The notes under the pieces were generated by a model. The model saw only the letters and a program-made list of their open reading frames with translations, did not search any database and was not told the DNA's origin. The position numbers and the translations under genes were made by a program. DNA of 64,000 bases from Bifidobacterium apri (GTDB lineage Bacteria; Actinomycetota; Actinomycetes; Actinomycetales; Bifidobacteriaceae). Position 1 is the first letter of the stretch. Every line of letters begins with the position of its first letter. The stretch is from contig NZ_WBSO01000013.1 of assembly GCF_009299485.1 (NCBI RefSeq), forward strand, positions 21,715-85,714, written 5' to 3'. Shown here in pieces: positions 50,564 to 56,995 of this stretch.

Positions 50564-51553
50564 ATGGCAGATGCACTGCACGAAGCGTCCAAGGCGCCGG
50601 ACTCCATTCCTGTACCGAAGGAGACGGCGCCTGTGCGCACGCGTGCGGTATTTTCCGCATCTGCGTCTTCATTAGGCGCTCACCACGCGGCGTCTGCACC
50701 AGATATGCCCATCACACCGAGACGTCGGCGCCCCCAGCTGGAGGATGATTCGCTTCGTCTGATCGACGATTTGACGAACCGCCCGATGGATCCGATGTTC
50801 ATTGATTCACGACTGGACAAACGCCCGAAATCGGCATTGCACATCTGGCTGACACGCGTCATCGTATTCATCATCTGCATCGCCGTAGGTTTCTCCGGCA
50901 GTATCATCGTGCAGATTCTGCATACCGATCCCCGAAAGGAGATACGTAGCAGTCTGGCCAAAGAGCTCACGCAGCAGACCAAACACCTCAACACGCTGAA
51001 CAGCGATGTCTCATCGTTGCGTGTGAAGGTCGAAAACCAGTCCAAGAAACTGGCCAACACCACCAAAGACAGCACACTGACATACGACGAGATGGCGAAC
51101 GGCACCATTCCGGTGACCGGCCCGGGCATTACATTGACCATCGCGAATCCTATCGCAGCAAACAGCGATACCAACTCCGGATCGTTGCCGCGTGAGAGCA
51201 GTTCGAATATCCGTGTCGTCACCGACGCCGATTTGCAGGTATTCATCCAAATCCTGTGGCAGGCGGGCGCGGAAGCCATCGCGATCAACGGCTATCGTCT
51301 GGGCGTGCAGACATCGGTGCGCACCGCAGGGCAAACGATTCTCGTGGGTGTCAATCAGGTACAGAATCCCTATAAAATCCAAGCAATAGGGGATAGGAAC
51401 GCATTGGCGGCCGCTGTGGGGGAGAGCAGTCAGCAATCCTTGTATGCGACGTTGAAAGCGGCGGGAATCTACCCGCAAATCAGTACATCAAAGTCGATTA
51501 CACTGGAAGCGGCGAACTCAAGTGATATCAGCTACGCGGAAAGGGCGGACTAA
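50564..51553 (+). CDS. DUF881 family protein (first copy)
   Basis: A 329-residue protein with a 90-residue charged cytoplasmic N-terminus, one transmembrane helix (about 97-120), a coiled-coil stretch rich in Leu, Ser, Lys and Gln, and an extracytoplasmic DUF881 domain (GPGITLTIANP; ADLQVFIQILWQAGAEAIAINGYRL; IQAIGDRNAL). It is the homologue of Mycobacterium Rv1823 by position. Function unknown; the conserved neighbours suggest envelope growth or division. ATG 50564 is chosen; GTG 50555 overlapping the previous stop is an alternative. Confidence 0.85.
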   Translation: MADALHEASKAPDSIPVPKETAPVRTRAVFSASASSLGAHHAASAPDMPITPRRRRPQLEDDSLRLIDDLTNRPMDPMFIDSRLDKRPKSALHIWLTRVIVFIICIAVGFSGSIIVQILHTDPRKEIRSSLAKELTQQTKHLNTLNSDVSSLRVKVENQSKKLANTTKDSTLTYDEMANGTIPVTGPGITLTIANPIAANSDTNSGSLPRESSSNIRVVTDADLQVFIQILWQAGAEAIAINGYRLGVQTSVRTAGQTILVGVNQVQNPYKIQAIGDRNALAAAVGESSQQSLYATLKAAGIYPQISTSKSITLEAANSSDISYAERAD

Positions 51554-51885
51554 TGGCTGCAGTATTGGGGCTGATCATTGGCGTGGTCATCGGTATCTTC
51601 GTGAAACCCGATATACCGGTGGTATTGCAGCCGTATCTGCCGATTATGGTCGTTGCGGCGCTTGATGCGTTGCTCGGCGCCGCTCGGGCGTATTTCGAGC
51701 GCACCTTCTCCGATAAGGTGTTTGTGATTTCGTTCATTTCCAACGTGCTGACGGCCACGCTGCTCGTCTTGTTGGGCAACCAGCTCGGTGTCGGTTCTCA
51801 GCTCCAGACCGCTGTCATCGTCGTCCTCGGTATCCGGATCTTCTCCAACGTGTCCGCGATACGCCGGTTCGTTTTCAAGGCATAA
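51553..51885 (+). CDS. Small basic protein family (DUF1290) membrane protein
   Basis: A 110-residue protein with about three hydrophobic helices (residues 2-18, 28-45 and 58-98) and a basic end (RRFVFKA). Contains the family core ALDALLGAARAYFERTFSDKVF. Homologous by position and sequence to Rv1824 and to the sbp gene of Bacillus, found with DUF881 genes or beside ftsAZ. Function unknown. The ATG overlaps the stop of the upstream DUF881 gene by one base (TAATG), so they are translationally coupled. Confidence 0.9.
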   Translation: MAAVLGLIIGVVIGIFVKPDIPVVLQPYLPIMVVAALDALLGAARAYFERTFSDKVFVISFISNVLTATLLVLLGNQLGVGSQLQTAVIVVLGIRIFSNVSAIRRFVFKA

Positions 51886-51890
51886 CCGAT

Positions 51891-52712
51891 ATGAGTCATA
51901 AGAAGGAGCCGCAGGATCTGCTCAGCCGCGTCCATCGTCAGCGTGTCGCGGACAGCGCGAACGACCATACCGAGACGGGATCGTTCCCCGTCGTGCGGAA
52001 GAAACCAAAGCGTTCGCTACAAGCGAACGCGGCACGGACCCGGTTCATGACCAGTCTGCTCGTCCTGCTGTTGTGCGCGCTGCTCGGATTCAGCTACGCC
52101 ATCCAGTTGAACAACACCACATCGATGTACGAGACGATGAGCGAGGACGAACTCACCAGACTCATCACCGAGACCAGTTCCCAAGTCCAGAATCTCGAAC
52201 AGCGCAAAAGCGAACTGACCGCCCAGCTCACCGCACTGCAACAAGCAGCGGATAAGCAGGCAGAAGCGGAACGCATCGCCAAGCAGAACGAAGAGACCAG
52301 CGGCCTGCTCTCAGGTCGCTTGGCGGCACAGGGCAAAGGCGTGGTCATCACCATCAGCAAGGGGTCAAAAGAACGCATCGACGCCGCGACCATGTTCGAA
52401 CTGATCGAAGAGCTTCGTAACGCAGGCGCGGAAGTCATGGCAATAAACTCCGTGAGAATCGTGACATCGACCTATTTCGCCGACACGAAAACAGGATTGA
52501 TATGCGACGGCACGACATTGACCACTCCATACACCGTCAAGGCCATCGGCGACCCGCAGAACCTGCAGAATGCCGTGAATATCGCCGGGGGAGTCGGCTC
52601 CAGACTCAGTGTGAAATACGGTGCGAAAGTCAAAGTCACCTCATCAGACAAGGTCGAAATCAACGAGATTCGCAACGTTCCCCAATATCAATACGCAAAG
52701 ACTGTAGAATAG
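51891..52712 (+). CDS. DUF881 family protein (second copy)
   Basis: A 273-residue protein: charged N-terminus (about 45 residues), one transmembrane helix (about 52-70), a clear coiled coil (about 80-135, Glu/Gln/Leu-rich), then a DUF881 domain (GKGVVITISKG; AATMFELIEELRNAGAEVMA; YTVKAIGDPQNL). Homologue of Rv1825 by position. Together with the first DUF881 protein and the small basic protein it likely forms an envelope complex. It starts 5 nt after the previous gene. Confidence 0.88.
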   Translation: MSHKKEPQDLLSRVHRQRVADSANDHTETGSFPVVRKKPKRSLQANAARTRFMTSLLVLLLCALLGFSYAIQLNNTTSMYETMSEDELTRLITETSSQVQNLEQRKSELTAQLTALQQAADKQAEAERIAKQNEETSGLLSGRLAAQGKGVVITISKGSKERIDAATMFELIEELRNAGAEVMAINSVRIVTSTYFADTKTGLICDGTTLTTPYTVKAIGDPQNLQNAVNIAGGVGSRLSVKYGAKVKVTSSDKVEINEIRNVPQYQYAKTVE

Positions 52713-52717
52713 CAAGT

Positions 52718-53152
52718 ATGACTGATCCGATTCCAAGCGCAGGCGAAACGACCATCATTGGCATGCCTGCCATCACGATACCCATTACCACGACCGGCGA
52801 CCGTCCTCTGACCCAGGAGGATCTTGATACCATCACCAAATTGTCGCCCGGAACAGCGCTGCTGATCTCCACTCGAGGCGCTGTATCAGGCTCGCGGTAT
52901 CTGCTTGACGAGGACGAAGTGACGGTCGGTCGCGACCCGCATGCTGACATCCTGCTCGACGATTCCACCGTCTCGAGGCATCATGCCGTATTCCGCAGGA
53001 CGCAGGGTTCATTCGAAGTCATCGATGCAGGAAGCCTCAACGGTACGTATGTCAATCGTCAACGTGTCGATCACGCAGTGTTGCACAACGGCGACGAAAT
53101 CATGATCGGAAAATTCAGGCTTGTGTTCTTCGGGAACACCGGGCAAGCCTGA
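52718..53152 (+). CDS. garA: FHA-domain protein, GarA/OdhI-like
   Basis: A 144-residue protein with a forkhead-associated domain at about residues 45-140 (VGRDPHADILLDDSTVSRHH; SLNGTYVNRQRV; GDEIMIGKFRLVF). The N-terminal tail contains AGETTIIGMP; the ETT motif is the kinase target in GarA (ETTSVF). When phosphorylated by Ser/Thr kinases, GarA folds on itself and stops regulating glutamate and 2-oxoglutarate enzymes, including glutamate synthase. Position after the DUF881 pair and before ftsR supports orthology; the gcvH gene found between them in mycobacteria is absent. Substrates in this organism are unknown. Confidence 0.88.
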   Translation: MTDPIPSAGETTIIGMPAITIPITTTGDRPLTQEDLDTITKLSPGTALLISTRGAVSGSRYLLDEDEVTVGRDPHADILLDDSTVSRHHAVFRRTQGSFEVIDAGSLNGTYVNRQRVDHAVLHNGDEIMIGKFRLVFFGNTGQA

Positions 53153-53251
53153 GACAGGGGGCGTGATCGGCGAAGATTCCTCGATCACGCCTTGTTGTAC
53201 CCTGTGGTTGGGCTCATGCCGACGCACAGATTCAAGAAAGGCACAGGTGAC

Positions 53252-53932
53252 ATGGCCGTCCATCGTGGTACTCGTGCGTCGAACGCTACGATGTCATCTG
53301 ATGACATCATGATCGTCCAGGGGGAGCTGTTTTCATTTCCTGACGACGACCAGCCGACACGCGGGTATCGGGGGACTGTCGCATCGAAAGTCGCCGGCAT
53401 CACCTACCGTCAACTGGATTATTGGGCGAGGAAACAAATCGTCGAGCCGTCCATCAAAGCTTCGCATGGATCCGGTTCGCGGCGTCTGTACTCATTCAAG
53501 GATGTGCTGATCCTCGCCGTATCGAAACGGCTGCTGGATGCAGGCGTGAACCTGCAGAACGTGACCATTGCGATTGGATATCTCATGCAGAGAAGCACGA
53601 CGCAATTGGAGCATACGACGATTCTCAGCGACGGCGAGCACGTCCGCGAATGCAGGGACGGGGACAGGATCGGCGATGTGCTGGGCAACGGGACGGCGGT
53701 ATTCGGCATTTCGGTGACTGCACTGTGGCATGGGATCGAGCAGCGTCTCGAATATGAGCCCCATGTCGATGTGTTCCCCGATGGCACCGTCACCGCTTCG
53801 CACATGCCGAGCGGAGGTCCGTTTGAAGAGCTTGCGCAGGCCCGTATGCGCAAGAAACTGGAACTCAGGCATGAAGAACGTAGTGCGTACAACGACATGG
53901 GGGACTATGATCCGTTCCTTGTGCATGTATGA
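53252..53932 (+). CDS. ftsR: MerR-family transcription factor, FtsR-like
   Basis: A 226-residue protein with an N-terminal winged helix of the MerR type: GITYRQLDYWARKQIVEPS and SGSRRLYSFKDVLILAVSKRL (read as two segments), then a helical dimer region and a unique C-terminal domain. By position after garA it is the counterpart of Rv1828/FtsR, which in corynebacteria activates ftsZ. The C-terminal tail (DMGDYDPFLVHV) is conserved in that group. ATG 53252 is chosen; an earlier ATG at 53216 has no Shine-Dalgarno. It lacks the metal-binding cysteines of MerR or CueR. Confidence 0.85.
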   Translation: MAVHRGTRASNATMSSDDIMIVQGELFSFPDDDQPTRGYRGTVASKVAGITYRQLDYWARKQIVEPSIKASHGSGSRRLYSFKDVLILAVSKRLLDAGVNLQNVTIAIGYLMQRSTTQLEHTTILSDGEHVRECRDGDRIGDVLGNGTAVFGISVTALWHGIEQRLEYEPHVDVFPDGTVTASHMPSGGPFEELAQARMRKKLELRHEERSAYNDMGDYDPFLVHV

Positions 53933-53979
53933 TCTGCTCGGTTCATGGCACGGCACGCTATTGTTGTTGTTTGATCACC

Positions 53980-54007
53980 GTTCCGTCGTCGTTCCGTCGT
54001 CGTTCCG
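53980..54007. repeat. Short tandem repeat (11-bp unit, about 2.5 copies)
   Basis: The unit GTTCCGTCGTC is repeated in the gap between ftsR and the next gene. It lies in non-coding DNA upstream of the 54038 gene's ribosome binding site. Confidence 0.6.
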
Positions 54008-54037
54008 ATATGAGTTGCTGTAAGGAGTCCTGTTCTG

Positions 54038-54631
54038 ATGTCTTTTCTTCCGCTGATGCTCTGGCTGCTCGCCTTGGTGTGCTGCGTCACTGTGATTGTC
54101 ATGGTGTTGACCATGGATTCGCGGGAATCTCACGCCCACACACAGGATCCGTCGGGCCATTCGATGGATGCTGCGCATGCCGCAGCACTCGACAGCAGGG
54201 CATTACACGACACGGCGCCAACAGGTGATGATACCAGTGATACCGACGATACCGGTGATGCCGTTCAGCCGGCCGCTCGTCCGGTCAGCAAGTCCATCAT
54301 TGCGCTGCATTTTGTCTCGCTGATGCTCGCCATGGCTCCATACGTGGTGGAGGCCGAAGCAGCTGACGGCATCGACAAGACCATGCTGTCCTGGTATGAC
54401 AGCGTCGAAGGAATCTCCGGGGCGATCCTGATTGTGCTCATCGCCTTGGAGCTGTGGTTCATGTATCGGCAGGCATCGCGCGCGGCGAAATCCGAAGCCA
54501 CCCGGGTGAAACCGGCAGCTGACAAGAAACCGGATCATATCGAGCAAGCAGGACAGACCGGCACAGCCCAAGAGAACGAGGACACCCGCCGTGCTGTCAT
54601 GACGGCAAAGGACGATAGCGACCTGGCATAG
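54038..54631 (+). CDS. Hypothetical membrane protein
   Basis: A 197-residue protein with an N-terminal hydrophobic helix (about 4-25), a His/Asp/Thr-rich loop with short Asp-Thr repeats (DDTSDTDDTGD), then two further helices (about 86-104 and 125-145), and a Lys/Glu-rich C-terminal tail. I recognise no family. AAGGAG lies 10 nt before the ATG. It may be co-transcribed with ftsR. Not clearly tied to any neighbour by function. Confidence 0.65.
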   Translation: MSFLPLMLWLLALVCCVTVIVMVLTMDSRESHAHTQDPSGHSMDAAHAAALDSRALHDTAPTGDDTSDTDDTGDAVQPAARPVSKSIIALHFVSLMLAMAPYVVEAEAADGIDKTMLSWYDSVEGISGAILIVLIALELWFMYRQASRAAKSEATRVKPAADKKPDHIEQAGQTGTAQENEDTRRAVMTAKDDSDLA

Positions 54632-54697
54632 CAAGACCACGGTAGAGGGGGACTGGGATAGCGCTGGTCAAGCCACCCGGTAATCGCCACACTCGGC

Positions 54698-55087
54698 TCA
54701 TAACCGCATGGTCATCCACCAGCCAGGCATGAACAACAGGAGACATATTGCACTGATCGCGTATGCCGATATCATCAACGCGCGTGCGACATCAGGGAAA
54801 CAACCGCGGTTCCTGAATCGTCTGAACGACCCGCCTACGAAGCAATACAACACCCACAGTTCACCGAACGAGCGGAACAAGGGCAGACTCACGCCAGGGC
54901 GTTGCGGTAGCAGGGATGCCACGGTTCCATATGCGGTCCATACGCCAAGCAGGAAGAGCAGGACACTGAAGAAGATCCACCTGCCTCCGTCGTGCATCCG
55001 ATAATGGATCACGGGTACGGCAATGGCATACACCAGATAACCGGCATCCAATGCCAACGCCATGATTGCCAGCGGAGACCAAACCAT
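54698..55087 (-). CDS. Hypothetical membrane protein
   Basis: A 129-residue protein with about three hydrophobic helices (residues 6-27, 39-60 and 103-124). GAGAGG stands seven bases before the ATG, which supports the gene. It has no recognised domain. It is transcribed towards the 54038 gene; a 66-nt gap with no clear terminator separates the two stops. Confidence 0.65.
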   Translation of the reverse strand: MVWSPLAIMALALDAGYLVYAIAVPVIHYRMHDGGRWIFFSVLLFLLGVWTAYGTVASLLPQRPGVSLPLFRSFGELWVLYCFVGGSFRRFRNRGCFPDVARALMISAYAISAICLLLFMPGWWMTMRL

Positions 55088-55462
55088 ATCAACCTCTCAA
55101 CGCGTCATCCAACATCGTTGTGCTGTGCCGAACCGACCCATGCGGCGAGCATCATCATGGCATATGAGACACATGGTCTGGCGTTGGCACCTGCATTCAT
55201 GATACGGCGAAGACCGTCATGGTTGGAATTGCATCTGTGTTGCACGGGCTCCGCATAGTTGCATGTGGTGTTGTGAGGTTGTGTTGCGGCGCTGCCTCGG
55301 ACTGTACGGCGAGCCATACGATTGCGGTTTGGGGAGAGGCGTCATTGTTATTCTGACATAACGTACATTATCGGACAACTGACAGCAGTCGTCTGTTGCA
55401 CTGAGAACAACGGTTCACGCACCGAATATCCTGATATCCTGTTCCATTCATGCAAATACCGT
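55088..55462. other. Gene-free region
   Basis: About 375 bp upstream of the 54698 gene. Short frames on both strands (for example 55105-55317 minus) have no ribosome binding site or protein-like composition. The plus strand is G/T-rich around 55235-55300. I see no gene, repeat or clear promoter apart from the likelihood of a minus-strand promoter here. Confidence 0.5.
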
Positions 55463-55500
55463 ATTCGCCCGGATGCATAGCTGTCGGCATCCGGGCGAAT
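55463..55500 (-). terminator. Terminator of the HAD phosphatase gene
   Basis: A perfect 14-bp stem ATTCGCCCGGATGC (55463-55476) with GCATCCGGGCGAAT (55487-55500), loop of 10 nt, about 50 nt after the stop of the minus-strand gene at 55553. Confidence 0.8.
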
Positions 55501-55552
55501 GTGTGTTCTGTTCGAAATGTTTCCGATCGTGAGATTTCGATCGCGAATTCAA

Positions 55553-56281
55553 CTATTTGCCGGGTTTGAAATAATCTTCTACGGCATCGCGCAGTTCATC
55601 GACGTGATCGATGATCCGATACGAACCGTGTTGGGCAAGTTCGCCCGGTTCTGCGTATCCCCATCCGCAACCGAGGCAATCCAGCCCGCAGGCTTTGGCA
55701 CCCTCGACATCCGTCCAACGGTCGCCGACCATCAGTGCACGATCACCTTGTACAACGTTGAATCCCATATTGTCAAACGCATACCGGATGACCTGGTCCT
55801 TGTCGAGCCTGGAATTGTCTTTGCTCGCGCCATACACCGCATCGACCATCTTATCGAGACCGAAATGCTCACAGATCGGCTTGGCCTGATATTCCGGTTT
55901 GCACGTCGTGACCGCCAAGACGTACCCATCGGCTCTCAACGCTTGCAATTGTTCAGGAATACCCGGATACACGGTGTTGTACAACTTCCCCGGCACCTTG
56001 TTCCCGGGCTGATTCGGATCGTCAAACACCGCCTTGTTGTTGTAGTAATCACGGTAAATCTCAACGGCCTTGGCCAACTGGTCATCCGGGATATGGTTAC
56101 GCTGCATCGACTCGATGATCGCCGGCCCGATGAACCGGTGAAGTTCAGCCTCGTCGGGAACGGGACGGCCAAGCGCCTCGAACGCCTTGATCACGCATGC
56201 GATGATGCCCGGATCAGATTTAGTTAACGTACCATCAAGGTCAAGCAGCACAATGCGCCGCGGCGAATGCAATACGGTCAT
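55553..56281 (-). CDS. HAD family phosphatase (phosphoglycolate phosphatase-like)
   Basis: A 242-residue HAD hydrolase, subclass I cap. Motif I is LLDLDGTLTKSD (nucleophile Asp and acid Asp), motif II is the T in VLAVTTCKPEYQAK, motif III is the conserved Lys in that same segment, and motif IV is MVGDRWTDVEGAK. Family members act on phosphoglycolate, nucleotides or other small phosphates. ATG 56281 has GAGAGGA upstream; a longer frame reaches 56440 but lacks a ribosome binding site. The upstream leader holds a GAAAACGTTTTC palindrome that could be an operator. Confidence 0.9.
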   Translation of the reverse strand: MTVLHSPRRIVLLDLDGTLTKSDPGIIACVIKAFEALGRPVPDEAELHRFIGPAIIESMQRNHIPDDQLAKAVEIYRDYYNNKAVFDDPNQPGNKVPGKLYNTVYPGIPEQLQALRADGYVLAVTTCKPEYQAKPICEHFGLDKMVDAVYGASKDNSRLDKDQVIRYAFDNMGFNVVQGDRALMVGDRWTDVEGAKACGLDCLGCGWGYAEPGELAQHGSYRIIDHVDELRDAVEDYFKPGK

Positions 56282-56317
56282 ACGGTCCTCTCTCCGAATG
56301 CTCCGAAGCTGACAAAG

Positions 56318-56329
56318 GAAAACGTTTTC
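56318..56329. promoter_or_regulatory. LacI-type or cre-like palindrome in the HAD gene leader
   Basis: GAAAACGTTTTC is a perfect 12-bp palindrome with the central CG typical of LacI-family operators. It lies 37 nt upstream of the HAD start, downstream of a CATAAT (-10-like) on the minus strand at 56353-56358, so a bound repressor could block transcription. Confidence 0.45.
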
Positions 56330-56407
56330 ACAACGCCTCTCCCCACTTGGTATTATGCCTTGTATGCCTGACCTTGGCGTGTCAGCGCCAATCTGTGCCG
56401 AATACGC

Positions 56408-56448
56408 GAAGTGCCGTGCCACGGTAGATCTCCATGGCACGGCACTTC
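56408..56448 (-). terminator. Terminator of rbpA
   Basis: A perfect 14-bp stem GAAGTGCCGTGCCA (56408-56421) with TGGCACGGCACTTC (56435-56448), 13-nt loop, about 60 nt after the rbpA stop on the minus strand. Confidence 0.75.
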
Positions 56449-56509
56449 AGCACAGACTGTTGACCGTAGACGTCTGACAGGCAAGTCTACAGCAGGCAAG
56501 CCGACAGCT

Positions 56510-56857
56510 TTACTCGTAGTCCGGGATCCACCCGTCACGATGCATCTGCAAGCGTTTCTCCAGCAGTTCCTTAAGTTCGTCTTCGGTACGACGTTCCATC
56601 AGCATGTCCCAATGGGTGCGCGTCGGCTTATTGATTTCGTCCGCTTCAGCGTCCGAATCACCCTCACGATGGGCGATCTGACCGCAACGGCATTCCCATT
56701 CCTTCGGAATCTCCGCACCTTCGGCGAACGGAACAATCGTACGATGGCCGTTCGGGCACACATACGCGACGTCAGTACGGGCTGCAAAATCCACGTTGTC
56801 GTCTGATTCCAGTGATTTGGCTCCGATACTCATACCGCGCAGACTGCGTTCCGCCAT
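56510..56857 (-). CDS. rbpA: RNA polymerase-binding protein RbpA
   Basis: A 115-residue actinobacterial transcription activator that binds RNA polymerase and group I/II sigma factors and stabilises the open complex. It begins MAERSLRGMSIGAKS and has the zinc-binding core VCPNGH ... CRCG, then NKPTRTHWDMLMERRTEDEL, the sigma-interacting region. Length fits the family. AGGAGGAA lies upstream of the ATG. A SigR/SigH-type promoter (GGAAT-N18-GTT) precedes it. Confidence 0.97.
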   Translation of the reverse strand: MAERSLRGMSIGAKSLESDDNVDFAARTDVAYVCPNGHRTIVPFAEGAEIPKEWECRCGQIAHREGDSDAEADEINKPTRTHWDMLMERRTEDELKELLEKRLQMHRDGWIPDYE

Positions 56858-56902
56858 GTCGATCCATTCCTCCTAGGTGTTTATCAACTATCCAAATTAC
56901 CT

Positions 56903-56928
56903 AACAGCCCGGACTCACCGTATATTCC
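56903..56928 (-). promoter_or_regulatory. SigR/SigH-type promoter of rbpA
   Basis: On the minus strand GGAAT (complement of 56924-56928) is followed after exactly 18 bp by GTT (complement of 56903-56905). This matches the GGAAT-N18-GTT consensus of actinobacterial SigR/SigH disulfide-stress sigma factors. The predicted start site leaves a leader of about 40 nt before the ATG at 56857. rbpA is a SigR target in Streptomyces. Confidence 0.65.
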
Positions 56929-56936
56929 CCGAACGC

Positions 56937-56970
56937 GGTGCCTTGCGTGGTCTCAATCATGCAAGGCACC
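56937..56970 (-). terminator. Terminator of the helicase operon
   Basis: A perfect 10-bp stem GGTGCCTTGC (56937-56946) with GCAAGGCACC (56961-56970), 14-nt loop, just past the helicase stop on the minus strand and just upstream of the rbpA promoter. No T-tract. Confidence 0.6.
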
Positions 56971-56995
56971 GAGCCGAAAACCGCGGTTCCTGGAC

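Noticed and set aside
55105..55317. 70-residue minus-strand frame in the gene-free region
   Set aside because: No ribosome binding site and no recognisable pattern.
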